Origin: CAVYGN01 sp964413265
GTDB lineage: Bacteria > Spirochaetota > Brevinematia > Brevinematales > JAOACQ01
NCBI GenBank assembly: GCA_964413265.1
Contig: CAYPRX010000008.1
Coordinates: forward strand, 1 to 9,546
Reading direction: 5' to 3'
DNA: 9,546 nucleotides
The translations under genes were made by a program, and so were the position numbers. How positions within the stretch are numbered: position 1 is the first letter of the stretch; each line of letters opens with the position of its first letter. The notes under the pieces were generated by a model. That model was not told where the DNA came from. It searched no databases and worked only from the letters and a program-made list of their open reading frames with translations. Shown here one piece after another: positions 1 to 6,470 of the stretch.

Positions 1-1
1 C

Positions 2-382
2 CGGGCAGATTTTATCTTTGCCCTAAGAATCGACAAGGATACAGTGGTCAAACTCTCAGGCTTGAAACACATCTGCGTAGAAGATGATATCCTTGTCGTT
101 CTTACCCCCGCTTCCAAAATTGAAGAAGTGCCTTTAAAGAAAAATTTACGTATTGATAATATTATTCAAACTTCCCTTGCTTCATCACTTAACCCTCATT
201 CATTTGAATTGCCTCTTAATAAGCATCTTGTAGGTTTATTAAAGACGGATGGAATGGCGCTAACTAAGAAGAAAAAATCAGTTTATGTAAAATTTGAATA
301 TCTGTGTTATGACAAGGTCCATATTCCCAGTACTAAACCAATGAAGCGGAGTAACCTTACAGTGTCAATGAAAATGAGATAA
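2..382 (+). CDS. Unidentified protein, C-terminal fragment (5' end outside the window)
   Basis: The frame is open from the window edge to TAA at 380-382, giving about 126 residues; a GTG at 44 is the first internal start candidate but has no convincing ribosome binding site, so this is probably the tail of a gene that begins upstream. The first 40 residues (ADFIFALRIDKD, then VKLSGLKHICVEDDILVVLT) look like a normal alternating beta-strand segment. They faintly recall the C-terminal part of Ppx/GppA phosphatases, but I would not assign that. The last third is rich in lysine (TKKKKSVYVKF) and less protein-like. A second stop (TAG 389-391) follows in the same frame and coding-like sequence then resumes, so this stretch and the next entry may be pieces of one decayed gene. 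No function is assigned. Confidence 0.35.
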   Translation, partial: RADFIFALRIDKDTVVKLSGLKHICVEDDILVVLTPASKIEEVPLKKNLRIDNIIQTSLASSLNPHSFELPLNKHLVGLLKTDGMALTKKKKSVYVKFEYLCYDKVHIPSTKPMKRSNLTVSMKMR

Positions 383-391
383 AGACTGTAG

Positions 392-690
392 ATTCTCCTT
401 TTCCTGCGGTTTGTGGTGGAATTGAAAAAGGAAAAAGGTGGATGTGTCAATATTTATGATCTGGAAAGGGAAAGAATAATTACCGATGTCCTGAAGTTCC
501 AGACATATAGCCGTCTCAGGACTGCATTTGAAGGCAGCCTTCTGAAAAAAAAGGCGAGAAGTTTATCGAAAACAAGGGCTCAAAAGAACACCGCATTTCC
601 ACCCATTCCGACTTTTTTACCTATGATAGAGAAAAGCTCCTTGATTATCAAGATACTCTGATCAGGGATCTTGCAAAAAACCTGCCTTAA
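392..690 (+). pseudogene. Unidentified ORF remnant with a frame change at an A8 run
   Basis: Reading from 392, the frame encodes VNIYDLERERIITDVLKFQT and continues to a run of eight A at 545-552. Beyond the run the coding-like sequence lies in the -1 frame (GEKFIENKGSKEHRIS, then FFTYDREKLLDYQDTLIRDL) and ends at TAA 688-690. Reading straight through the run instead gives a basic, unconvincing tail ending at 661. The run contains the heptamer A-AAA-AAG in the correct register for -1 ribosomal slippage, as used by some insertion-sequence transposases, and a 5-bp hairpin (530-534 with 538-542) lies just before it. A one-base deletion in a dead gene is the simpler reading, because stops at 380-391 precede it and no ribosome binding site supports the GTG codons at 410 or 413. 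I do not recognise the family. Confidence 0.4.
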
Positions 691-736
691 CGCATGATGG
701 CATAAAGCGGAGCATCATTTAACGTAATCGCTTGAG

Positions 737-862
737 GGAGGAGGCTGATCCTGGTATGGCCTGTGGCTATACGCTTCATTTCAAGCCTCACTCCATCCCA
801 CAAAAGTACGCTCCCAGACACCAACCGGGGGAGATCAGGCCTCCCGCCGGGAGGCCTTTTTC
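737..862 (+). promoter_or_regulatory. Structured RNA leader with mutually exclusive helices (candidate attenuator or riboswitch)
   Basis: Four helices can be drawn by eye. Helix A pairs 737-748 with 781-794 (12 pairs, single-A bulges at 783 and 790). It encloses hairpin B, 754-761 with 765-772 (8 pairs including one G-U, loop TGT). Hairpin C pairs 811-815 with 829-833. The intrinsic terminator is 837-845 with 849-857. Segment 738-750 can instead pair with 833-845 (6 pairs, bulged G839, 5 pairs, plus one beyond bulged A739). That pairing would destroy both helix A and the terminator, so the element has antiterminator, anti-antiterminator and terminator parts. It sits directly ahead of the LptF/LptG-like operon. 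It matches no riboswitch class I can recall. It could also be an independent small RNA whose ends pair. No clear promoter is visible upstream; a weak ATGATG/CATCAT inverted repeat lies at 694-718. Confidence 0.5.
837..862 (+). terminator. Rho-independent terminator, perfect 9-bp stem
   Basis: The stem is AGGCCTCCC (837-845), loop GCC, GGGAGGCCT (849-857), followed by a T-tract (857-861, then CT). It is GC-rich in an AT-leaning region. It would end transcripts coming from the left, or act as the regulated terminator of the leader. The 3' arm contains GGGAGG (849-854), nine bases before an in-frame ATG at 864, so the hairpin could also hide a ribosome binding site. Confidence 0.8.
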
Positions 863-936
863 TATGCTTATTCCGGCTATCAATTCAATTTTAAAGGATT
901 CTAAAGCCGATACATTTATTTGTATATCTTCTTTTC

Positions 937-942
937 AGGAGG
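937..942 (+). promoter_or_regulatory. Strong ribosome binding site pointing to a CTG start
   Basis: AGGAGG at 937-942 lies five bases before CTG at 948-950, exactly where the hydrophobic, protein-like part of the following reading frame begins. No ATG, GTG or TTG is correctly spaced from it in that frame. It is the main reason for placing the start of the first permease gene at 948. Confidence 0.55.
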
Positions 943-947
943 TTTTT

Positions 948-1943
948 CTGGTTTATTTTAAGTCATTATTACGGTATTCTCTTACACTCCTTAGAACTTT
1001 ATTTTTTATATGCATTTTAATGCTGATTTACCTGCTCGCATCGGCAGTCCTGTTAAAATCCAGGGATGTTCCATCTTTTTTTATAGATTCAGTTAAAAAT
1101 TATGGAATAGTTATAATCAGATTATTGCCATTTGTCACCATTCTTGCAAGTCTTATATATTTTTCTAATATAGCATCAGTCACCGGCAGACCCTTTATGA
1201 TTACAATGATACCAATCCTGACTGTTATTAATACCTTTATATTCTGCGCTTCTTTTTTTATAAGCGGCGATTTCATTGAATTCGCAGGTCAAACACGCAC
1301 ATATTACTATCCGGATATCCAGACGGACGCTGTCAGCGACATTAACGGTTATAAAATCGTGCTGAAAAGCGGCGCCAGGGGTGCATTATTTTATAATAAT
1401 TTATACCTTTTTAATAATTTCAGATCGATTAGCGGCAATATCACCCTTGACACCGGTACTGCAGTTTTCAATTCTTCTCTTGGACCGTCCTACAGCCATT
1501 TAAGCCTTCCATTTAAAGTTGAGACGGTCAATCCTGGAGAAACAGGTATCTCGGATTATCTTATCAATAATTTGCTTGCCTCTTCCAGACGCCTCCTGAC
1601 TGTATTTTCCGGAATGAAAGCTGGCAGCTCGTTACCTGCCCTGATTATTTCGATTTTATTCATGAATCTCGGGTTCTTCGCCTTGTCCTGTTCTTTTGCT
1701 GTATTTTTTAGCGACAGGCAGACAATTCTCCTATCATGGTCTGTTATCCTGTTTTTATCGGTTGTTTTATTCTTAGTATTGCCACAGTATTTTATTCTAA
1801 TATCGATAATTAAATCAGGAATAAAAAACACAAGGTTTAATCTGATACTTCCAAGCATCTTTGTCGGGCTCCCTGGCGGTCTTGTCGGTTATATCCTCAT
1901 CAGTCTCAGAACATTCGGACAGAGAAGGAAGGCGGCCCAATGA
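948..1943 (+). CDS. LptF/LptG-like six-helix permease, first of a pair
   Basis: A 331-residue membrane protein with three predicted helices (about 14-36, 52-75, 84-106), a beta-rich, polar extracytoplasmic domain (about 107-225) and three more helices (about 228-254, 262-283, 302-320). This 3+domain+3 plan is that of LptF and LptG, the inner-membrane subunits that extract lipopolysaccharide for transport to the outer membrane. The segment IIRLLPFVTILASLIYFSNI at 57-76 resembles the proline-containing second helix of that family. The rest is divergent, so the role is inferred from architecture and pairing. The start is uncertain: CTG 948 has an ideal AGGAGG, while ATG 864 would add 28 residues and uses a GGGAGG buried in the terminator stem. 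The frame is open back to 732, but that stretch reads as leader RNA. The 3' end overlaps the next gene by four bases (ATGA), implying translational coupling. The leader at 737-862 may control the operon. Confidence 0.6.
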   Translation: MVYFKSLLRYSLTLLRTLFFICILMLIYLLASAVLLKSRDVPSFFIDSVKNYGIVIIRLLPFVTILASLIYFSNIASVTGRPFMITMIPILTVINTFIFCASFFISGDFIEFAGQTRTYYYPDIQTDAVSDINGYKIVLKSGARGALFYNNLYLFNNFRSISGNITLDTGTAVFNSSLGPSYSHLSLPFKVETVNPGETGISDYLINNLLASSRRLLTVFSGMKAGSSLPALIISILFMNLGFFALSCSFAVFFSDRQTILLSWSVILFLSVVLFLVLPQYFILISIIKSGIKNTRFNLILPSIFVGLPGGLVGYILISLRTFGQRRKAAQ

Positions 1944-2974
1944 AAAAGACGGGGAGTTTTATCGGACTTTTTTTATTACTTGCTGTTTTTGTTTTAGTTT
2001 TCTCTGTTATCTACTATTACCGAATGGATAAAACCATTTCCTCCTTGTTGATAATAACTGTCTCAAGGACTTTCTTATTTTATATTCCTGTCATAGCATC
2101 CCTGAGCATTTTATGGCCTATAGTATTCCGAAGCGCAGCTGAAAACAGCTATACAGGCAGAGAAAGCGGGTCTAATTTCAACATCACGGTTTTCATGTTC
2201 CTGGTTATCGGGGCTGTTTTCCTGTACCAGGAAGCAGCCCTGCCGGCTATCTATGACAATATCAGCTACAGTAATAATCTCAGATCGAAGGGTATCACCG
2301 TTAAAAATACCGTCAGAGATACAACAGGAGAAAAATTCACAATGGCTGAATTCAATGCACTTGGAGAAATGAATTTCAGATCAAATATCGCTTTTTCAGC
2401 AGGCACCTCCTATATCTATTTCGGAAAAATGTATGACGGGAAGGGCTCTTATTATATAGAGGAATTTCGCTTCATAAATTTTAAGACATCCGGAGAAGTG
2501 GATTATATAATAACATCCGGTTACGCCAAAATAGTCAATGATCTCATCTATATTGTCAATCCGGTGTATTTTGAATATTCAGGACAGATAGCTAAAACAG
2601 AGAAAAAAATAAACGGGATCAAGTCTATTATTCTTCCATACAGGGCTTCAGGAATTTTCGCCCTTTCCTCTGAAAATGTCCCTGAGACCGTCAGTTTGAT
2701 TAATATATTGTTGTACAATGATTTTGCTTTAAGTTCAGGGATTAATTACCGATCACTCGGTAATGTGATCTTCAACAGGATCGGCTATTATTTAATACTT
2801 GTTCTTATGCTCCTGATTTCCTCGACCTTCGGTACTGCTTTTAAAAATATGAGAATGCTGAAGAGGGAATACCTTCAGACTGCAGTATTTTATCTGGCGT
2901 CTTTCCTTCTCGTTTCTCTATGCTATGATACCTTCAATGCAGTTTTGAACCTGATCTACTGCCTCCTCATTTAG
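1940..2974 (+). CDS. LptF/LptG-like six-helix permease, second of a pair
   Basis: A 344-residue protein with the same plan as its upstream neighbour: helices at about 8-27, 42-64 and 80-97, an extracytoplasmic beta-rich domain (about 100-265, with many alternating aromatic strands such as SYIYFGKMYDGKGSYYIEEF), then helices at about 275-297 and two between 312 and 344. Two adjacent, same-length, same-topology permeases are expected for LptF plus LptG, which act as a heterodimer with the ATPase LptB; no lptB is in the window. Sequence similarity to textbook LptF/LptG is weak, so a divergent branch or another export permease is possible. The ATG overlaps the previous stop as ATGA, and a GAAGG-type ribosome binding site lies about eight bases upstream. 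The gene ends 24 bases before the DUF192 gene, so all three are probably one transcript. Confidence 0.6.
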   Translation: MKKTGSFIGLFLLLAVFVLVFSVIYYYRMDKTISSLLIITVSRTFLFYIPVIASLSILWPIVFRSAAENSYTGRESGSNFNITVFMFLVIGAVFLYQEAALPAIYDNISYSNNLRSKGITVKNTVRDTTGEKFTMAEFNALGEMNFRSNIAFSAGTSYIYFGKMYDGKGSYYIEEFRFINFKTSGEVDYIITSGYAKIVNDLIYIVNPVYFEYSGQIAKTEKKINGIKSIILPYRASGIFALSSENVPETVSLINILLYNDFALSSGINYRSLGNVIFNRIGYYLILVLMLLISSTFGTAFKNMRMLKREYLQTAVFYLASFLLVSLCYDTFNAVLNLIYCLLI

Positions 2975-2998
2975 GACTGCTGAAAGGAATCCGGATTT

Positions 2999-3406
2999 AT
3001 GAATACTATAATGATCACTGTTATTCTGGCGACAAATATTTTAAATATTGAGATTGCATCGACAAGGGAACAGAAAGAGACAGGCTTAATGAACAGAAGG
3101 TCATGGGGCTCTACTGATGGCATGCTCTTTATAAATAAAAACCCCGGACATGTTTCTTACTGGATGAAAAATACCTATATTTATCTGACGATGTATTTTA
3201 TGGACAAAAACCTGAATATAATTGAAGTTTACAATCCGGCTCCTCTGTCAATAAGTATAATCAATTCCAGGTCGGATAAAATTCAATACGTCCTTGAACT
3301 TAACCCGGCACTCACGAATTTACTTAATGACTCATACCATGACTTCCGAAAAAAGCTCAGGGAAAAACTGAGCTCTCTGGAAAGTTCAATCAAGCCTGAA
3401 GATTAA
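2999..3406 (+). CDS. DUF192 family protein
   Basis: A 135-residue protein carrying the hallmark DUF192 motifs in order: IEIASTREQKETGLMNR (about 17-33), GMLF (41-44), WMKNT (about 55-59), then an MYFMD strand and a VLEL strand. DUF192 proteins are small beta-barrel domains, often secreted or lipid-anchored, of unsettled function. This one has no clear signal peptide; its N-terminus passes directly into the first strand. The C-terminal tail (about 110-135) is charged and replaces the usual glycine-rich ending. AAAGGA lies ten bases before the ATG. It is the last gene of the plus-strand operon. Its 3' coding end carries the terminator of the opposing operon (3349-3374), and its TAA overlaps the stop codon of ispG. 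Confidence 0.85.
   Translation: MNTIMITVILATNILNIEIASTREQKETGLMNRRSWGSTDGMLFINKNPGHVSYWMKNTYIYLTMYFMDKNLNIIEVYNPAPLSISIINSRSDKIQYVLELNPALTNLLNDSYHDFRKKLREKLSSLESSIKPED
3349..3374 (-). terminator. Intrinsic terminator of the his-ispG unit, inside the DUF192 coding sequence
   Basis: On the minus strand a perfect 7-bp stem AGCTCAG/CTGAGCT (3374-3368 with 3360-3354, loop TTTTTCC) is followed by a run of T (3354-3349). It lies about 30 bases beyond the ispG stop and is oriented to end minus-strand transcripts. On the plus strand the hairpin has no T-tract after it, so it should not stop the permease operon. The same bases encode the KKLREKLSS tail of the DUF192 protein. Confidence 0.75.
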
Positions 3407-4482
3407 TTCAGTCCAGAAAAGTCTTTTTCGTTCTGGAATAACTCAATTTCTCTGAGAAGAACCTTAAGTATATTCTCTTTTGATACTTTTCGTATGAGAG
3501 AGCCTTTTTTAAAAAGAACAGCTCCCCTTGCCCCAACGGCGATGCCGATATCTGATTCCATTGCTTCCCCGGGACCGTTAACAACACAGCCCATGACAGC
3601 GACTTTCATGTATTTTTTAAACCTTTTTGTTTTTCTGGTAAGCTCGTCTACGACCTTTTCGACATCAAATTCATGCCTCGCGCATATAGGGCAGGAAATA
3701 ATCTCTATACCTTCCCTTCGAAGACCGAGAACCCTTAAAAGTGTTCTGGCTGCCACAACCTCTTTTACAGGATCACTTGTGATAGAGAACCTGATAGTAT
3801 CGCCTATTCCATCTAGTAGGAGTGATCCAATCCCGGCTGAACCTTTAATCAAAGCCTGTTCATAGCCGCCTGCCTCAGTCACGCCCAGGTGCAGGGGGTA
3901 ATCATTCCTTTCTGAAAAAATACGGTTAGCCTCGACCATTACTTTCACATCCGATGATTTCAGTGATACCTTAATATCCCTGAAACCCTCATTCTCAAGG
4001 AGATTTATATGACCCATAGCAGAATCACAAAGAGCTTCCGCTGTCGGATGAGGATATTTCCTTTTATCCAGCGACCCTCCGTTAACGCCTATCCTTATAG
4101 GAATGTTTTTTCCCCTGCATGCCCTTGCAACCTCACGCACCTCTCTGACATTGCGCAGATTACCAGGATTTATGCGGAGTGCGTCTATCCCCGAATCCAC
4201 AGCCTTTAATGCAAGACGATAGTCGAAATGTATATCGGCCACAAGCGGTATGTCAACGTACTTTTTTATTTCTTTTATTGCTTCTGCCGAGAGAGTATCC
4301 GGAATTCCAAGCCTGACTATATCGCAGCCTGCGCTGATGAGCTTCTTGATCTCTTCTACAGTGGCTTTTACATCATCGGTGCGGGTTGTTGTCATAGACT
4401 GAACCGATATTGGCGAGAAGCCCCCAACTTTCACTTTGCCGATCATAAGGGGCCTCGTATTTCTCCTTGCGGCACTATTCAT
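3403..4482 (-). CDS. ispG: 4-hydroxy-3-methylbut-2-en-1-yl diphosphate synthase (IspG/GcpE)
   Basis: This iron-sulfur enzyme of the MEP isoprenoid pathway reductively converts methylerythritol cyclodiphosphate to HMBPP in the cytosol. The 359-residue length is normal for the bacterial two-domain form. The TIM-barrel part shows VQSMTTTRTDD (28-37), PLVADIHFDYRLAL (79-92) and LRINPGN (102-108). The cluster-binding part shows SCPICAR (263-269) and VMGCVVNGPGEA (296-307), giving the three expected cysteine ligands C264, C267 and C299 and glutamate E306. The start at 4482 keeps the usual basic ARRNTRP lead-in. It overlaps the end of hisA by eight bases and has only a weak ribosome binding site, so it is probably translated by coupling. 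It is last in the histidine unit. Nothing suggests truncation. Confidence 0.96.
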   Translation of the reverse strand: MNSAARRNTRPLMIGKVKVGGFSPISVQSMTTTRTDDVKATVEEIKKLISAGCDIVRLGIPDTLSAEAIKEIKKYVDIPLVADIHFDYRLALKAVDSGIDALRINPGNLRNVREVREVARACRGKNIPIRIGVNGGSLDKRKYPHPTAEALCDSAMGHINLLENEGFRDIKVSLKSSDVKVMVEANRIFSERNDYPLHLGVTEAGGYEQALIKGSAGIGSLLLDGIGDTIRFSITSDPVKEVVAARTLLRVLGLRREGIEIISCPICARHEFDVEKVVDELTRKTKRFKKYMKVAVMGCVVNGPGEAMESDIGIAVGARGAVLFKKGSLIRKVSKENILKVLLREIELFQNEKDFSGLN

Positions 4483-5194
4483 ACTTCATTGCTTCGGAAA
4501 GCTTGAAACGGCCTTCATACAGGGCTTTCCCGATTATTACACCCTTTAATCCCATTATTTCATATTCTTTAAGCTTACTGATATCCTCCAGTGCCGAAAC
4601 CCCTCCTGAAATTATTATCGGAATGTCAGTTACTGTGAGCATAGTCTCTATTGCGTCATAATTTGGACCTTCCAGCGTACCGTCACGCATTATATCCGTA
4701 TAGATCACCTCTTCCACGCCGAATTCCTCAAGCTCTTTTATTATATCCACGGCCCTTTTATCAGTCATTTCCTTCCAGCCATTTTTTACAACGAACCCAT
4801 CGGCTGCGTCAATCGCAATGATTACACCATGCGGGTCATTTTTGCATAGGTTCTTTATAAACTTTTTGTTATCAATCGCTGCTGTCCCAATGATTATCTT
4901 ATGAACACCCCTGTTTTTCAGGGCCCTTATAATGCGGTTATCCCTTATGCCGCCACCGACCTCGATTTCGATTTTAACTTCTTCAACTATTCTCTGGATT
5001 ATATCTAGATTTTTCGTTTTACCCTCAAAAGCACCGTCGAGGTCAACTATATGCAGTCTTTTGGCTCCCTCCCTTTCCCAGTATTTAGCCTGAAAAACTG
5101 GTTCATTCGAATAGATAGTCTCGAACTCAGGATTGCCACGGACAAGTCTTACACACTTCCTGTTTTTTATGTCAATAGCCGGAATAATTAACAT
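4475..5194 (-). CDS. hisA: Phosphoribosylformimino-AICAR ribotide isomerase (HisA)
   Basis: HisA isomerises ProFAR to PRFAR in histidine synthesis. The 239-residue length is typical of this (beta/alpha)8 barrel. Both catalytic aspartates are present: D8 in IIPAIDI and D129 in IAIDAADG. Phosphate-binding loops are visible as EVGGGIRD (78-85) and ISGGV in the C-terminal half, with TDIMRDGTLEGPN between them. The residue two after D129 is alanine where arginine or lysine is common (DxR/DxK), a mild departure that other members may share. AAGGAG lies seven bases before the ATG. It starts 29 bases after hisH and its final eight bases overlap ispG. HisF, the usual sister gene, is not next to it. 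Confidence 0.95.
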   Translation of the reverse strand: MLIIPAIDIKNRKCVRLVRGNPEFETIYSNEPVFQAKYWEREGAKRLHIVDLDGAFEGKTKNLDIIQRIVEEVKIEIEVGGGIRDNRIIRALKNRGVHKIIIGTAAIDNKKFIKNLCKNDPHGVIIAIDAADGFVVKNGWKEMTDKRAVDIIKELEEFGVEEVIYTDIMRDGTLEGPNYDAIETMLTVTDIPIIISGGVSALEDISKLKEYEIMGLKGVIIGKALYEGRFKLSEAMKYE

Positions 5195-5223
5195 AAATTT
5201 CTCCTTTTTTAATTATATAAATT

Positions 5224-5826
5224 TTATAATCTGCCGAACCTTTCCAGCAGCCTCAACCCGTTTTTATGGCTCTTTTCCGGATGGTACTGCACCGCGAAAA
5301 CATTTCCATCAACGATTGAAGATGCATAGCGGATTTCATAATCAGTAGTAGTAGCTATAATATTTTTATTTAAAGGAACCGGATAATAAGAATGATCAAA
5401 ATAAAAATAAGCATTATTATCCAGAACGTCAAAAATACCACCTTTTTTAACAATAGCTACCTGGTTCCAGCCTATATGAGGTACCGGAAGGGAAATATCA
5501 AAGCGGATTATTTCACCCTTAAGAACACCCAAGCCCTGAAAAACCCCATTCTCATGACTTCTTTCAAAGAGAAGGTGCATGCCAAGGCATATCCCTAAAA
5601 AAGGCTTTCCGGATTTAATTGAATCCAGAATTGGATCTTTCAGCGAAAACTTTTCAAGATTTTTAACAGCGTCCTCAAATGCCCCTACTCCCGGAAGCAC
5701 AATCTTGTCGGCTTTCATTACGTCTTTTGAGCTTGAAGTAATAACCGCGTCCGAAAAGCCAGCTCTGGATAAGGCATTGTAAACGCTGGCAAGATTTCCC
5801 ATACCGTAATCTATTATAACTGTCAT
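5224..5826 (-). CDS. hisH: Imidazole glycerol phosphate synthase, glutaminase subunit (HisH)
   Basis: HisH is a class I glutamine amidotransferase that feeds ammonia to the synthase subunit HisF. The 200 residues carry DYGMGNLASV (6-15), the oxyanion loop LPGVGAFEDAV (44-54), the nucleophile in GICLGMHLLFE with C80, PHIGWNQV (116-123), and the VQYHPEKS motif with H182 and E184 completing the triad. The ATG at 5826 was chosen over longer in-frame starts up to 5889, because MTVIIDYGMGN is the standard N-terminus and the longer version would lie within hisB. There is no good ribosome binding site, and the start is seven bases after the hisB stop, which suggests coupled translation. hisF is absent from the window, so the enzyme's partner must be encoded elsewhere. 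Confidence 0.96.
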   Translation of the reverse strand: MTVIIDYGMGNLASVYNALSRAGFSDAVITSSSKDVMKADKIVLPGVGAFEDAVKNLEKFSLKDPILDSIKSGKPFLGICLGMHLLFERSHENGVFQGLGVLKGEIIRFDISLPVPHIGWNQVAIVKKGGIFDVLDNNAYFYFDHSYYPVPLNKNIIATTTDYEIRYASSIVDGNVFAVQYHPEKSHKNGLRLLERFGRL

Positions 5827-5833
5827 GTTATTT

Positions 5834-6430
5834 TCAAACTTTTTCAATATAATCTTTCGTTGAAGGGATTGAATTTTTAGCCCTTTCATCGACTTCGACA
5901 GCCATCCTGAGAGCCCTGGCGAAAGCCTTGCATGCAGCTTCCATGATATGGTGGAGGTTATCTCCGTTTTTCACTGTTAAATGAAGTGTGTATCCCATTG
6001 AACAAAATCCCTTAAAAAAAACATCACCCAGCTCAAAATTAAAACTGCCGATGTCGCCCGTAAAACCGGATAAATTTGTCTTACAGTAAGGTCTTCCGCT
6101 GATATCAAGAGCAGCTTCGACAAGAGCTTCATCGAGCGGCACAATAGCATATCCGAACCGCTTTAAGCCGGCTTTACTTTTCAAAATCTCGTTAAGTCCT
6201 TTTCCAAAAAGTATTCCTGTATCCTCTACAAGGTGATGAAAATCCACATTAATGTCGCCGCTTGCATCAACTCTCAAATCCGTCAGGCTGTGCATTGCAA
6301 TAGTTTCAAGCATATGATTAAAAAAGCCTATGCCGGTATTGATCTCGAAAGCACCTGTCCCGTCGATATTTATCTTTAAGTCGATATGGGTTTCTCTAGT
6401 TTTCCTCGAAAATTCTCCACTTCTATTCAC
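5834..6430 (-). CDS. hisB: Imidazoleglycerol-phosphate dehydratase, monofunctional (HisB)
   Basis: This manganese enzyme dehydrates IGP to imidazole acetol phosphate, the step after HisHF. The 198 residues match the stand-alone dehydratase, without the fused phosphatase of enterobacteria. The metal-binding motifs are present: FHHLVEDTGI (H65, H66, E69) and NLHHIMEAACKAFARAL (H160, H161, E164), plus H39, H47 and H150. The first motif reads TGIGFFNHML, with asparagine at position 38 where aspartate is the usual residue. The start is a GTG, supported by GGGAGG six bases upstream. It is the first gene of the his-ispG unit, behind a strong promoter. Confidence 0.95.
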   Translation of the reverse strand: MNRSGEFSRKTRETHIDLKINIDGTGAFEINTGIGFFNHMLETIAMHSLTDLRVDASGDINVDFHHLVEDTGILFGKGLNEILKSKAGLKRFGYAIVPLDEALVEAALDISGRPYCKTNLSGFTGDIGSFNFELGDVFFKGFCSMGYTLHLTVKNGDNLHHIMEAACKAFARALRMAVEVDERAKNSIPSTKDYIEKV

Positions 6431-6436
6431 CGTAAA

Positions 6437-6442
6437 CCTCCC
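6437..6442 (-). promoter_or_regulatory. Ribosome binding site for the hisB GTG start
   Basis: On the minus strand GGGAGG lies six bases before the GTG at 6430-6428. This fixes the non-ATG start of hisB. Confidence 0.8.
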
Positions 6443-6470
6443 ATGATAAATTTTTCATATCCGCATTTAT

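Noticed and set aside
754..857. Possible 5S rRNA (GGCTATA near the start, CCATCCC, and GC-rich ends at suggestive spacings).
   Set aside because: The highly conserved CGAAC segment and the AGUUAAG region are missing and the helix pattern does not match the 5S fold.
737..862. Known riboswitch classes, SRP RNA or 6S RNA as identity of the leader.
   Set aside because: None of the signature sequences I know (for example the SRP tetraloop region, TPP, cobalamin, c-di-GMP or ZTP cores) are present.
756..863. N-terminal coding extension or leader peptide from ATG 756 in frame with the permease gene.
   Set aside because: No ribosome binding site, and the bases are better explained by nested hairpins and a terminator; the translation is proline- and histidine-rich and unlike a membrane protein start.
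1556..1858. Minus-strand frame of 100 codons within the first permease gene.
   Set aside because: It is a shadow of the coding strand; it lacks a ribosome binding site and its sequence is not protein-like.
3412..3436. CCAGAA/TTCTGG hairpin after the convergent stops as a plus-strand terminator.
   Set aside because: The stem is short and no T-tract follows on either strand; it lies within the ispG coding end.
3494..4661. Several plus-strand reading frames opposite ispG and the end of hisA.
   Set aside because: They are antisense to clearly conserved enzymes and encode no recognisable protein.
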